A stretch of DNA of 64,000 nucleotides from Xiphydria camelus (Eukaryota; Arthropoda; Insecta; Hymenoptera; Xiphydriidae), in contig OY783196.1 in assembly GCA_963678675.1 (NCBI GenBank), forward strand, positions 126,501 to 190,500, written 5' to 3'. This document shows positions 1-13,509 of this stretch, one piece after another. Position numbers and translations under genes: made by a program. The notes under the pieces are model-generated. The model searched no databases. It saw nothing but the letters and a program-made list of their open reading frames with translations, and was not told where the DNA came from. Position 1 is the first letter of the stretch. The number at the start of each line of letters is the position of its first letter.

Positions 1-748
1 TGTGTGTTTAACGAAATGTCGATAAAATCGTATTTGCAAATACGTATGCAAGACAAAAATGTTGGCTAAAATATACCTATGCTACGTCACATACTTGGAA
101 GGTGCATTCACCAAAAACCGGTCAATGTTTGGGGAAAAAGTTTGTTAAAATTAACAAATTAAAACCTAAATTCGTTTAAAATAAAATAACGATACGGTCG
201 ACTCTTTCTAGTTCTCTTTTCGATGAAATTTCAACAAAACAAAAAAAAAACAAAAAATGAATGTAGGTACATAAATGCGTAGTGGCGTAGCCCAGCGTGA
301 AATGGATATCGTTTTTGAAGGAACTTAAACTGTGAATTAAAAAAGTGTCAGGCTCCCGGATTCAACATGATCAGGGGTTCTTCCATTCGTTACGTCTTAA
401 AATCTCAACATTTTCGAAACAGAGACGGGCAGATTGTGATATCGGTAAAAATGAAAATTGAGAACCTCACTTTAATAAACGTTCTTTTAAATTTGTTAGC
501 GTTGCTGAGCGTTTAATATGGTAATCAGTCCATTGCAAATAGAAACACGTTTCTCCCTCATTTCCAACCATTGTCGTTTATACATACAGTTGTACAGCGA
601 CGATCCCTAAAAAATGTACAGTGTCCCTTATTCGCCGTCTCTCTCTTCTTCTTGGCCTTTCCTCTTCTTGACTAGATTCATTTTCGATTTCTGGAAAGGG
701 TTTGCAACGAAACGAGAGACCACATCAATCGCGTTTCTCGTTCGCGCT
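1..748. other. 3' flank of the THAP/MYND gene, AT-rich
   Basis: This AT-rich stretch holds no open frame I can support. It lies downstream of the minus-strand THAP/MYND gene, whose stop codon is at 749-751, so the part nearest the gene should be its 3' UTR. A minus-strand ATTAAA at 471-476 is a possible polyadenylation signal, about 275 nt after the stop. Confidence 0.5.
471..476 (-). terminator. possible poly(A) signal of the THAP/MYND gene
   Basis: The plus strand reads TTTAAT here, which is ATTAAA on the minus strand. It lies about 275 nt past the stop codon of the MYND-encoding exon. Only the hexamer and its position support this; no cDNA end is available. Confidence 0.3.
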
Positions 749-2593
749 TTACCCGGAACACACCTCGGCATGCTCGTCCCAAGCGGAAACCTGATGATAA
801 AAGGAAAAAAAAAAAAAGATGCCATACGTGTAGCGCGTATGCAGGCGCATCCCACGAGGAGAAGAAGCCGCGCAAGGGATGAAAGATCGTTTACGTGAAT
901 GTACCTGACACTCGCGACTGCAGTACCACTGATTTCCGCAACCGGCGCACACGAATTGCGCTGCTCGATCGTGGCATCCTTGACAACGCGGAGGACTATC
1001 CCTGTCTTCTCGCGTTTCCCTAGCCTCTCTAGTTGCCGAAGATACTCGCGATCCCCTCTCTTCCATTACCGTCGTTGTCTCCTCCTCTACGTCGTCCTAC
1101 GGATACCAAAACGGAACGTATATACGCGAATGAAAGGACGGACGAAGATTATTCGGCAAAGCGTGACGGAAATCGTTTCTCTTACCACGTGAATCAGATT
1201 ATTAGAGTGGCCGTGCACAGGCGCGTTAACGACCGGTGTGATTGTTATTTCGGTTCTTGCCTAAGAACGAAACATGTAAACAATCATTATCTTCTCCACG
1301 CCAACGTAAACCCGTCATTTATAATTTCTTTCGCACTTGATACGACATTCATTTAGAAATTCCTATTTACACGAGAGCGGTAACGAACCTTGGACGAAGA
1401 TAAAAGATCGCTGATGGAAACCGGATTTGAACCCTGATAGGCTTGCAGCATATGCTGCGTGGCCGTATTCTGTTGTGGGGTGCTCGCGACCGCGGGAGCG
1501 CATCTCTCCCGTTCGGGCGCGGTGAGCAATCTCGCCAAGGTCGGGGAGAACGTCGTAGGTCTCGGTGATTGCGACTTGGTGAGGATTCCGTGGAGCAGCG
1601 AACCGGTTTGCGGGGGAGTTGCGTTCTGCGGTGACACGGACGGGGCCACCGGGTGAAGCGTCACGTCCGGATAATTTTGCGGCGTCTTAACGGGCTCTCC
1701 TGAGGACGATAGAGGTTCTCTCTCGTGAGATTTCCCGTAATTCGCTCAAAACTCAGCGCGACGTGTTCGCTTGCTTCGTCAACCGCAAACTCGCGTTCGC
1801 GTTAATCGTTTACAGATCGGCGTACCAATGTGTGTGTGTACAAAGTATAAACTCTATACGCGCGCGTTGCCCTCTGAATTCCAAAACTTTCGATCGGTAC
1901 AAAAGGGAAAGGCGGCCACCGATGGCGATGATAAATTGATGATTACCTTGCTGCTGACTCAGTTTCGCAAACTGCACGAGTACGTCCTTGAAACTCATTG
2001 AGCTGTTGGGATCAGTCGCGTTCGGGTTGCTCTTGCAAGAGTCCGTGCTGGAAGGTCGCGAGTCCACCGTGTGACCCGTTTCGACCATCGCGCCACCGGC
2101 GCTCAATCCGACGTTTACGGAATTCCTCATTCTGCGTCCCCTATGTGACGCGGCACTGAATAAGCAAGTTGGTAGATAGGAGAGATTACAACGTAGGACG
2201 ACGGGAATTCGAAGTCTCTCAAAGCTTCTCCCTCACCTTCTAGGCACGGTTTCCGGATGCCGCAACCTGTAGTCCGCTATGATGGATCGAACGTCGACGA
2301 TGGGTCCCTGGCGACCCTCGCCTATTTGCCTGTTTTCAAGGTTCTGCGCGTCGGCGAGAGTTTGTTGTTGTTGTTGCTGCTGCTGCTGTTGCTGCTGTTT
2401 CCTACTGCCGTTTTCGGGCTGCTTGGACGGCGAGGTCGACGCGGCTCGCGGGCTCAGCGAAAGTGGTTGCTTACCGGTCTTCTCCTTCCGGGAGGCCGAC
2501 GGCGGCGCACTGTCCTGGCTGCCGTCCTGAGAGCCGGAGTCTCGAGAGCCTTCTCGCGATCCGTAATTGGCTTTCTCCTTGGCAACGGGAGTC

Positions 2594-2627
<34 letters not shown>

Positions 2628-5600
2628 CGACTCGTGCCGCGTGTGTCTCCCACTCGGGACTAAGAACGAGATTCGCGGGCGGTGGCGCATCTGCCAGCTG
2701 TCCGTTGCCCTCTATGAAACCCACTACTTGCCTCCTCCTTTCGATCCTCAGGTACGCTTCCTCCTTGAGCTTCCTCATGCTCAAAATCTCATTCCACTCC
2801 ATCTCTTTGGCACGCGCAAGCTCGTCTAACGCCTGTTGAATTCGGGTATTTCGATAAACGCCATTCGTCTCGAATTCGGCGCGGAAAGGAAGAAAAACCA
2901 AAGCCCCGGCGGCGATTTACCTGGACTTCCGCTCGTAGCTGCTCCGCCCTCACCGCCAGCTCACCCGCCGTGACCTTCTCGCTCCCAACGAGAGAGGATA
3001 TAAAGTGCTCCCGCTCCTCGAAGCAGGCCTTTTTCCCGTTCGAGAACAATGAGTCGTCCGGCGAGCGCCGTTTCCGGCCACCCTCGCTGACTTTCGAATG
3101 GAGCGTCCACGAGGTACTCCTGCCGCTCGGCAATTCGGGCACGACGTCCGCCGCGGCGTCGTTCTCCGACTCGGAACCGGGTTCCTTCTTGATGGACGAC
3201 GGTCGCCGGTGAGCCGCCGAGGCGGCCTCCTCGGGTAGGGCCGCGCCGTTCTGCTGACTCTGCGGCACCTTCGCGGAATCCTCCTCCCTCTTGTCGACCT
3301 CCGCCGCTCTCTTGCCGTTGCCTCCGGCACCGTCCATCGCGTGCATCTTGTTCAAACTGCGAGAAGAAATGAACGAATCAACGAGTGATCGCGCGACCTC
3401 GTCGAACGGCGACCGACGAAGGTCATTCCCGGCGTAGATTCTCGATAGCGACGTAATACAGCCACGCTCGGTATGGACGCGCGTATCTACGCGCACGGAC
3501 GGCAATAAAATGTTCGATATTTCCAAATGTCTCTCGTGGCGCGAGTGAACACCGAGAGGCGGCGAGTGAATGTCGCGCGGCCCGAGAGCCGAGCCTAGGC
3601 GCGCGTCGTTCGTCTCTTACAGGAGACTCGAGTCGAGAGAGTGCAAGAAACCGACGTGCGAAATGCTACTCCGCTCGCGCTCTAGAATAGAAGGTGACCG
3701 CAGTGGGGTTAACGTCGTGCGTATACACGTCTCCCTCTCTTTTACCGTCCTCTCTCTCTCTCTCTCTCTCTCCCTCGGTACGCCCGAGTCTGCTTGGGCG
3801 ACGTTTGATACCAGACTGCAGAGTTCATTGCACCCACTGCGCGTTCACTGCACTCTTTACGCGGATATATATTTCGTAACCGTCCCGAAATCCCGCGCAG
3901 TTTTCGCCGTCGCGCGGGCCGTTCTCCGTAGCCGACCTTCGAGACGCTCTCGATACTTCCCGTAGAAGCAGAGCGTACCGGCGGCGACGGAATTGCGGAG
4001 AGGAGAGAGAGAGAGAGAGAGAAGCGGGACCAACCGCGACACCAGAATGCAAAACCCATTGCCTCGGCCGCCCTTCCGCTGGCATGGCGTGGCAGAAAAC
4101 AGTGTATATAATCTTCGGCGCTGCACGGTGACCTCGAAAGATTGGCACGCGTCTCGGTACGGTAGGAAATACTCGGCGAATAACGATCGAGGCGGGATCG
4201 TCGGTCCGGCGAAGTAGAATTCACCGTTGGCGGACTCCCGGGGGGGGGGGGGGGGGGCACCGTGTCAGATCCGTCGACGGTGTAACGAGGGAAGAGAGAA
4301 CGGTAGGAGTAGGTGGGTGAGAGAGAGAGAGATAGGAGCGAGTTACCTCGAGCGCGGACGTGGTCGAGGCGAAAGCGGTCGTCGAGGAAAGCGAAAGCGC
4401 GAGAAAGAGAAGCGCTATCGCGGCGCCGGGCAAATTACAACGGCGAAGGAGGATCGCGTCCTATCGCGCGACCAGGCAACACTCGACGGCGCGCACCACG
4501 CGAGTTCACGGAGCCGAACGGCGATCTACGCCGCCGCGCTACTACTGTACACCTACTACTAGCAGAAGAGACGGCGCGCGCGTGCGGGCGCCTTCGAAGG
4601 CCTTGCACGAGCGTGCAGCGGTTCGCGAACCCGAGAGTGCATCGGGCTCGCGAGGCGGGGTTGCACTCGACCGCGATGGAAGGGGCTACGCGTTATACGT
4701 TACGTTACGCGACTCTACTCGCGGTTGATGCTAGGCTAGGCTAGACCGTGTTGGGTGTTAAGTCAGGTTGGGTTAACGGGGAGGGCGCGGAGACGGAACG
4801 AGATAGCGGGAAGGAGAGACCGCGCGCGCGCGAGAGAGAGAGAGAGAAAGCAAGAGGGAACCTCGCCACGTCCTACTTCTTCGCCAACGGATCTCGCGCG
4901 GTCGTCCGCTACAGTAGTTGTCCCCGTCCGATGCGCGCAGTCCTCCTTTTCTGCGCCACGTGTGACGACGATACCACCAAACTGACGACGCCCGGAAAAC
5001 TCAGCTTCCCCTGGTTCGGGGAGATAACGCGCGAGAACCGCTGTAACGGGAAAAGGGAGGCGTCGCGCGGAGAAAGAAACCCTTGTGATACGTGCCGGCC
5101 GATAATGACGAACGCGGTCGAACACTCGGCGCTATTATTATTGACATCGTCGTTACGAGAGCTCTGTCGCTCTGTCTCTCTCTCACGTCTCGACCTAATT
5201 CCGCGTCACTCGCGGAGAAGGAGGCGACGACGATGACGACGACGACGACGACGACATCGGCAGAGGCGCGGAGGAGGAGCGGTCGCGCGTCCGTTGCGCG
5301 CGATCGTCCCTGAGCGCCAAGGACGGTCTCGTCCACCGAACGCCGGCAGGCATGCCGAACCTCGCTACGTCGAGGTTGGACCCAAAGTCCGAGCTGTGAT
5401 AAGTGGGTCGTCTTGCTCGCTCGCTCCCGCTCGACCGACGTGCGCGGTCTTTCGCGAAGCGCGAGCGGGGAAATTGGATCTGGGCGATACGGAGGGAGGG
5501 GGAGGGGGAGGGGGAGGGGGAGAGAGAGAGAGAGACAGAGATGAGCGCATCCGGAGTGCACCGGAAGGGCCCGACCTTTCCTTGTTCCTACAGTGTAGCG

Positions 5601-7483
5601 CTCTGGACGGAGGAGGGGATGTAATTGAAGCTTCGCGTTCGCTCGGTTTAACCGTGTCGACTGTACGCGACGAAGAATTGCGCGCGTCTCGCACGAGAGG
5701 GCCTCGTTTAGATTTATGGCGTTTCCCGTACGAAATTGTGAGATTCGTAGGGTATTACATTATGTACACTGAGAGAATAATGTTATTCCAATGAAATTGT
5801 TCCTATCTAAGGTTAAATTCCGCCGAACTGATCAATGTGTGTTTGGTTGGACTGTACTATACAGTGTATGTATACATTCGATTAAATTCATTTCGCTGAT
5901 ATACATACATCTAACGATTCAACTTCACTGCTTTGTCAGATCAATCCGAGTTGATTTGTCTCAACAAAAGTTCTTGCCAGACGAACGGTGGAAGTACAGT
6001 GTTAATTATATTGAGGGGAAAAATCGTTCGGTTCATCGAAATTTTTATGTAGCTGAGTATAAAGTTATCTCAACTAAATTTTAGTTACTCCGACTTCATA
6101 TTTTTTGAAACAACTGCATATTTGGTTAGCAACTCCAAGAGATTACGGATGGCAAACTTTGTTCTCAACTGAAACCCGCATGAAAAGACTGCAACTTTAT
6201 ACGATACTTTATAGCACCTCACAGTGCTTATAGTTTCATACGGAATAGCGTCATCAGGTAGCGCCGATCGAGCGTGTGGAATCGAGAAGGATGTCGACCC
6301 TGTCTCCCGAGATGTGGTCCTTGGTGACGGAGTGACCGAGTTTCCTCTGCGGAGATCGTCGGAAGATACCGGAACGACTTCCTCCTCGCGTTTCGCGTTG
6401 GTGTACTCGCTCGTACGCGTAGTGTATACAATCTCAGGGTATTAGGCAGAGTGAAACATCATTACGAGCGCGTTGACTCGTCGCGGAGTAGGTATTATCA
6501 GCGACCGTCCGACGCGAACCAGATAAGCCCCGATGTGGAGATTCCTCTCTCGGTGATACATCCTATACATAGGTATTTATGCATCTGCGTACACAGACAG
6601 ATGTACGTATAAACGTGCAAACTTTGTTTAAAACTCGAAGAACGCCAGTCTCTTCCGCGGGGGTCGGAAGAACGTCGATCTGTGGACCGCAGTGGGCCGC
6701 GCGCTCGTGAATGGTACCGTACCCGAAAGAGGACGAGTTCTCGCGGGGAGAGTAGAGAGCGGGTGTACGATTCCGTTAGGAAGAGACGGAGAATACGACG
6801 AGGTCTCGCGGAAAGTGAGAGTCGTCGCACCGCGCGCGCCACGGCGTTCACCGCTGACGCGCGCGCGAGGTTCGCGCCGTACTGTGGTAGGAGGGCAGTC
6901 GAAGGGAGCGGAGGGGAGAAGGAGGGATGACTCACCGCGAAGCGGGCTTCAGACCGAGCGCCAGAAGTACATCAATGCCCGCCATCTTTTGTTCGCTGGC
7001 AGACTTTGTACGCTGTCGTCGCTGCTGCTGTCGCGCCGAGGGCGCGACGCTCTGTCGTCGCTGCTTCTCGTTGTTCTCCGTGACGCCGTTGCTCGGCGCC
7101 TTCTGTCCGGTGAGCATCTTGGCGTGGGCGACCTTGAGGAGCGAGCGCTTCGCGTCCTCGACCAGCATCTTGGTGACCGGCTGCACGTTCACCGGCACGC
7201 CGATCGTCGGCACGGCGCCGCGGCGCAATCTACTGCGCACCGGAAGTCCCAGCACGAGGTGCTCCATATCCTTCTCGTAGGAGTCGTTGGTGAAGTGGAG
7301 GGAGCAGATGCGCGCGGTCTGTATGTTAAAGGGTATGTCGCCGTTGGAGAGGGGCACTCGACCGCACGCGCGTACCCATCTCGAGCGTACTTCCGGTATC
7401 TGCGGAAATCGATGGTAGCGGATACGACGGCCCCGCGTTCGCCGGTGGCTGTTGCGGCACGTCGCCACGGCGCACTGCGGCAT
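749..7483 (-). CDS. THAP- and MYND-finger nuclear protein (781 aa, 7 coding exons)
   Basis: Coding exons run 7483-6936, 3356-2921, 2868-2237, 2131-1947, 1699-1389, 1096-905 and 790-749. All junctions are GT-AG, the codon phases (2,0,2,1,0,0) agree, and the total is 782 codons. Residues 1-95 form a THAP DNA-binding finger: C4, C9, C60 and H63 are the C2CH ligands, with the usual W36, F64 and P92. The middle has a lysine-rich segment, a charged helical stretch (start of exon 3), an alanine run and a polyglutamine run (near 2362-2398), and a motif SPTLARLL in exon 5. The last two exons encode a complete MYND finger with ligands CxxC, CxxC, C, C, H and C; the split between ECQ and VSAWDEH is exactly at an intron. 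THAP fingers bind DNA and MYND fingers bind proline-rich partners, so a transcriptional cofactor is likely. I do not recognise the family name. The start is the ATG of the THAP finger; upstream UTR exons are not resolved. Confidence 0.8.
3357..6935 (-). other. large intron of the THAP/MYND gene
   Basis: This 3.6-kb intron separates the THAP exon from the rest of the gene. Its donor is GTGAGT beside 6936 and its acceptor is a pyrimidine-rich TTCTTCTCGCAG beside 3356. It is GC-rich with (GA)n, (CGA)n and a poly-G tract, apart from an AT-rich island at about 5740-6240. I see no coding exon inside it. Confidence 0.55.
4240..4257. repeat. poly-G tract (18 nt)
   Basis: An uninterrupted G run lies in the first intron of the THAP/MYND gene. 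It is one of six G or C homopolymers of about 18 nt or more in this window. Confidence 0.95.
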
Positions 7484-10023
7484 CTCGCGGCGTTCCTTCT
7501 GTTTTTCCTCTCTTTCGCTCTCCCCCGCGGCTGTCCTTCTCGCCGTTCAGTATCCAACGCGTACGCGACGACCTTTCCCTGCTCCGCCGCTTGCTTTCCG
7601 ATCGCGCGCGCCGTGTTTCTCGTTTCCCGTAAAAGTTGCTATCGTTGACTCGATGACGACGACGACGACGACGGTGACAACGGCGGGGATTCCTCTGGAG
7701 ATCTCTCCGCGATCAATCGAAGCATCGCGCGTTACGACATCCTGCGGTGGAACGGTAGGTCGTTTCGTGTCCGGTCCTTGAGACTCTTCCCTTCTTCTTC
7801 TCCTCCTCCTCCTCCTCCTCCTTCTCTCGTATTTCCACGAAAGGCAGGTGATCCCTCGTCATCGGCATCGTTTCCGTTCCCCGCGCGCGACCCCTCGCCG
7901 CATTCGCGTCTCCCGCGCGCGGCGTATCTCTTCGAAAGTCACGCGAGGAGAAAGAATTGGACGTCGCTCGCGCGCGTAGGTCGTGGCGCGTGCGATAAAG
8001 CGCGTCGCTGGATTCCGGATAGGATCAGGAGGCGCGATGACACACGCGTGCGCGGCACCCGAGAACCGTACTCGGTACCGTTTTTTCCTTCCGACCGGAA
8101 GTCGAGCGCTTCGGGACTTTGACAACGCTTGCAGGACCAGAGAAGAGCGCCGCGTAAGTCGGTGGTGCGACAGTGTAGTGTCGCACGTTGCGAGGGTGCC
8201 ACTTTGTAGCGCGAAACTATCCAGTTTACGCGCACCGCGAATTATATCGTCACACTCTCTTATCGATGCGTGTACTACACCCACGAGGAAGTAACCATCG
8301 AACTCGTGCTCCTCCCGCGCGAGTCGTCGTCCACCCGCGAACAAACGATCCCGCGACCACGGAGATCCCGTGGTATCTGGCGATGCGAATCGACGACCGG
8401 CGAATCTACGCGGAGATCGTGGAGAGGGGGTAGGAGAGGGGGGGGGGGGGCGTTTCAGGCGTCGATCGGCGTCGCGACGGACGAAGAGGAAACGACGATC
8501 GAAGGGGCTTCCCCGCCCTCGAAGCGCGATGGTTCCGTCCCTACCGAATGTCCGGGAGAGGATTCCACGCGTCCATCGTCGGCTCCATCACCGTCCCCTC
8601 CGGGGGGTACGAAGGGACACGCGTGCGCGCGCGTGCGTTCACTCGCGAGGGCTCTCACGGCGAGACATCGGTCCCGGGGTAAAAACACCGTCTACGATCG
8701 AACCGCGCGCGGTTCCGGAGAGTCGTCGCTCCACGTATACGAGGAGAGAGGGAGAGGGAGCACGCGTGCGCGCGCGCAAATGCACCACACACGCGCCTCG
8801 AGGAATGACGATGTCGACGACGCGAGGCAGAGGCCAAGAACTCGCGACGGCAGCACCACGATTCGAGCCGATCGGCCAGGCGGCGGCACCGTGCGTCAAC
8901 ACGGTCGGCGGTGGTCGCGCCGGTGTCCGACGGGGCGCGGAAGATGTCGCCCCCGATCGTCGTCGCGCGTCGGGGTGTCGCGCGCGGTTGGGAGCAGTCT
9001 CCGTGAGAGGCGCGCGCGGTGAAATGGCGCCGAGAGGCGCGAATTTCCGCGCGGCGGGGTGGTCGTCCGGCGGACCGAGTCGCGTCGCTGGGCGACCGCG
9101 AGGAAGGTTGTCCCGGGCGGGCGGGCGGCACGGGAAGAAGCGATGCCGTGAGTGAGAAACGTCGAAAGCCGGTGGCTGTCGCGAAACCGAGGGAACGAAC
9201 CGCAGTGGCCCGCGCGCGCGCCGGTCTGTTCTGGACTGGCGCGGCTGGTCCGGCCGTAGGCAGAAGAAGGCAGCAGCTGCGTGCCTCGTGCCTGCGTGAA
9301 TCGGTGAACCAATGATCGTGCTCCGGGCCGAACGGTCGGGCCGTGGAGAGGGGGAAGGGGAAGGAAGATGGGCGAGAGGGGGTGCGAGGAGGTCACCACG
9401 GCGCTCGGTGCTCTCTCGGGTCCTCTAGGGGTTCGCCACCCCACGGTCCCTCGCAGTTACCCGGTATCCCAACCGCGTCGCGCTACCGGACCCTCCACCG
9501 CGTTCGCTCTCTCGCGCGCCCCGTGTTTCACAGCCCTTTTCTCTCCTTTTACAGCGCGCACGCGCCGGCAATTTCCACGTCCCGTTACGCCACTGCCGCT
9601 GCCGCCGCCGCCGCCGCCGCCACTCGCCGTTCGGCGTCTCTTCTTCCGAGTCTCTTCGCTCTCGATCACCGCGATTCGCGATTGGATTATCGCGAGTCTC
9701 AGCTCTCGCGCGGGAATTGATGGAAACGACGGCGCGCGAGCAATGCTGCCGTGTAGGTACCCCCGACTGGACGTTCGTTCCGCGATACGGGAATCGGCCG
9801 AGCGATGATGACGAACGAGAAAGTCCGGGAGGAGAAAAAAAGCTGGTCCGGAGCGGAGAGAGACGGATAACCGGGAAACAGGGTTGCCGGTTGATCTAAC
9901 CGAGGGGTTGCGGCCGACCCTCGCGGTAAATGCGTCGTTCCGTCGTTAAGACTACCACGTGACCTTCCCCGCCAACCGTTCGCGCCCCGCGTACACGGTG
10001 TGCGGGCGCGCAGAGAAAGAGAA

Positions 10024-10055
<32 letters not shown>

Positions 10056-12030
10056 CCTCTGCGAGGACCGCGCACAAAAACGGACGATCGTTTCTTGAAC
10101 TTCGTTCGTCTTTTATCGCACGGAAAAAAAATTCGTCGCAAGATTCGGAGGCGGAAATAATCGTTCCGACGGCGTCCATTATCGCGTCGTAATACGATCG
10201 ATACGGAGACCGAATCAGTGCCGTCGTTATCGCGCAGCTCGGATAATCGCGAAACGCGTGTTCGAGACGCGCGCTCGTATGTGCGATATCAAATCAATCG
10301 CGTAAATACCTATACGTTCCAGGTGGAATTCCGCAAAGGACACCGCATTATCATAAATATAAAGACGCGCTCGCTACGGTGCCGTGCGATTTGTTGCGTT
10401 CCCAACGCGGGACGGCGAGTTTTCGTCGATCGTCTCGCGCGCAGCCCCGCTGTTCGAACGCGCGGCGAATCCTCCTCGACGACCTCGAGTTATATAAAGC
10501 GGCGTCGCGCGGGACGGTTCGGGTCGTTCGGGTTCAGCTCTCGGTTCGCCAAGTCGGCCATTTTGGTCCGATAACGAAGCACGCGCGCCAGATAGCGCAA
10601 CGGCCAGGCTTCCACTACGTCGAAGCGGGGGATAGGCTCCTCCGTGTTTCCTTTCCGAGAAACATCCGATTCGACGCGCACACGAGCGCGATGCGTACGC
10701 CCGTCGTGCTCCTCGCCTCCTCCCCTTTCCCCCCAGACGCACGTGCGCTTTTCTCGCAACCCTCGACCGCTGCTCGCCGCCGCCGCCGCCGCCGGGGTGT
10801 GGGTACGCGCGCGCACGGCGAACGTTTCGGATTAATTCGTCGTCGCGGAGCGCGCGTTGCAGTTTACGAGCGGCTCGACGTCGTCGTGCGGCTCTCGCTC
10901 GGCGTGTAGAGGGAACGCTTGCGCGCTGCAAGGCGAGAGGTTCACGCGCGTCGTCCGCGAATAAGGACAGACTCATTTCCGGTGGTCCTCGTTTTCCTCT
11001 CTCGCTCTCGTACTCGACGCGTCGAGTAGAGTAGTCCGTCGATCCCTCTCTCTCTGCTCCCTCTCGCTCGTCGTCCGCCCGCGCGGTACATATCCCTGTC
11101 CCGTCGCGCTTCTCTCTCCCAACGCGCACGGCTTTGCTCCCTCCGGCATGCTGGTAACGCTGCAGGCGGGGGAACGGTTGGCAAAGAGGAATTTCAGTCC
11201 GGAGTGTCTGTGTGGAGAACGGCTGCACGGGCCGCGCCGGATCCCCTGCCGTAGTCTACGACGTTGGGGTTTTCGTTGCCAGCGACGACGTCTCGACGGT
11301 CTCGCTCGCTCTCTTCGTTCGCAACGGATCGACCGTGTCCGTGCACACTCTCCGACGGGCGGCGGTGGGAATCGTCGATAAACCCGTATATAACCCTAAT
11401 TCATAGATATATATAGGGCCGGACGCTATCTCGCTCTCCCTCGGGAGACGCGCGCCTTCTCGCTGGGTCTCTCTCGCCCTCTCTTTCGCTCATCAGCGTC
11501 AACTGTGCGAGGGGAGAACGACGTTCTGGAATTTCGTCTCCTCGCCGTACAGCAATAATAATATTTTGCGCGCGCGCGATCCAAAGTACCATGGATGGCC
11601 GATGGAAAATTCGCTGAAATCCTACAACGGTCTTCACACTCAGCCGTATACGTGTACGCGCGCCATCCGACCACGCGTGTAGTTTCGGAGCGAGATACGG
11701 AGCCCCCGGAGTTCGATTAGTCGCGGAGCGAAGAGAAGTGCCTACGTGTCGGTATCTTTGGTGCACGCTCGCGGTTCACCCCTCGCGAGGGGCAACCACC
11801 CCGCGCGCGTGGTGGTACCCCTGCACGCCGAAGCGAGAGCGAGAAAGCTAGACGGGCGGAAAGAAGAAGGGAGACGTGCGGAGCGAGCGAAGAAAGAAGG
11901 ACGGGAGAGGATGGGGACGAGAGAGAGAGAGAGAGAGAGGCTCCCTTCATCCTTGAGGTGGGGTCTCCGCCCTCCCTGCCGGATTCGCTAGGATCAATAC
12001 CCGCCATCCGAACCCAAGCCTCCCCTGTTG

Positions 12031-12039
12031 CCTGCTCGC

Positions 12040-12071
<32 letters not shown>

Positions 12072-12098
12072 CTGCCTGCCTGCCTGCCTGCCTGCCTG
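12031..12098. repeat. (TGCT)n/(TGCC)n microsatellite
   Basis: A compound tetranucleotide array: about seven TGCT units run directly into about eight TGCC units. The two unit types differ by one base. Confidence 0.9.
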
Positions 12099-13439
12099 GC
12101 CTGACTGCTCGGCATCTATCCCCCATGACCTCCCGATGGTTATACGAATGAGCGGCTCGCGGTACCCGTGACGGGTCCCTCCACTCCTCCGTTTTCCACG
12201 ATTTTCCGTTCTTCCGCGTCTTCCCTCAACCGTCGAATCTTCCTCTTCGGTAGGCAGCGCGAGATCGCGATCAGGTACGGACCAAGGGGACGGTCGAACT
12301 CGATCCGACGGTTCGCGTAAATAGTCCTTCGTTTGGCGAACGCGAGAGAATTATACGCGCGGGATCGTCGCTCGCTCGAACCCTTCGTTCGCTCGCTCGC
12401 TCTCCGCGCGGCGGTTCCCCCGGAGGCGACGGCGACGCGAAAGAGGCGCGGGCACGGGACACGTTCGAAGGGAGGACCGAAAGGGGTTGGAACTTGACAG
12501 AGGGTGATGGTAGCGCGCGGCGATCTTTCTCTCTCGAGGTCGCGCGATGAGTTGTAGATGGGAAAATTGTCGCGTTTTGAATTTCCAACTCTCGCGACTT
12601 CTCCGTTATGTAGTCGGTTATTTCTCGGTATCCAGGTGGGACCCTGTGCGCCGAGTACCTGCCCCGATACCTGGTCCTACCTGGAATCGGAGCGCGGTTC
12701 CACACGGTACCCCGGTCCGATGTCCGCCGCATGGAAGGTGGGCGAATCGCGCGAAGAAGAAAGAGAGAGAGAGAGAGAGAGAGACCGGAAGCGCAACGGT
12801 ACTTCTATCGTTTGGTAACGGGCGAGCGTGGTTGGAGGTAGGTATGCGAAATCGAGGGACAATGCGAAATCGCCGAGCGAATGATCCTCGAACCGAGAAA
12901 ATTACCGAGAAAACAGTTTCTCGAAGGCGCGCAATATAAACACCTATAGGTATAGGTAGGTATACACACGGAGACGCGAGGGTGAAAGCTGGTTTTTCGC
13001 CGAGTCCCCGGATCACATCGGGGGGTTGGAAGGGAGAGAGAGAGAGAGAGAGAGAGAGGTACCACGAGACCGCGACCGACCGCGACCGACCGACCGATCG
13101 CCGGAGCCCAGCTCTTTATACCGCACACTCGCGCGCCGTCAGTACAGAAGGTATACATCGACCAGCGGTACCACCTCGAATCGTGAGCGCGTCTTCGGCA
13201 CATCCAAGAGACCGAACGAGGGTCGCGTACCCGACATCTGGTCGAATAGATCCTCCGAAGGCCCCGTGGGACTCGGACGCGAGAGCGAGACAAAGAAGGT
13301 CTCCCCGGCACCGGGGCGAAGAGGGAGGGCGCGCGGGGAAACGACGAATTGTTCCCTCCCCGCGCGCGTTGCTCGGCTGGCGGTACCGCGCGCGCGAGAT
13401 CCCGGCAAGACGGATGCGTATGTAGGTACCTATATAACA

Positions 13440-13443
<4 letters not shown>

Positions 13444-13507
<64 letters not shown>
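13444..13507. repeat. (GA)32 microsatellite
   Basis: A pure GA dinucleotide run of 64 nt is the longest of many GA/CT runs in the window. GAGA-rich tracts can bind GAGA-factor-type proteins in insects, but length alone does not show that here. Confidence 0.95.

Positions 13508-13509
<2 letters not shown>

Noticed and set aside
4730..4743. CTAGG-type repeats as a possible telomeric remnant
   Set aside because: Only about three imperfect units occur, and they are not the TTAGG unit of insect telomeres.
10374..11228. A 284-codon minus-strand frame in the CpG-rich region
   Set aside because: It is rich in Arg, Ser, Gly and Glu, as expected from GC-rich repeats, and overlaps equally long frames on the other strand.
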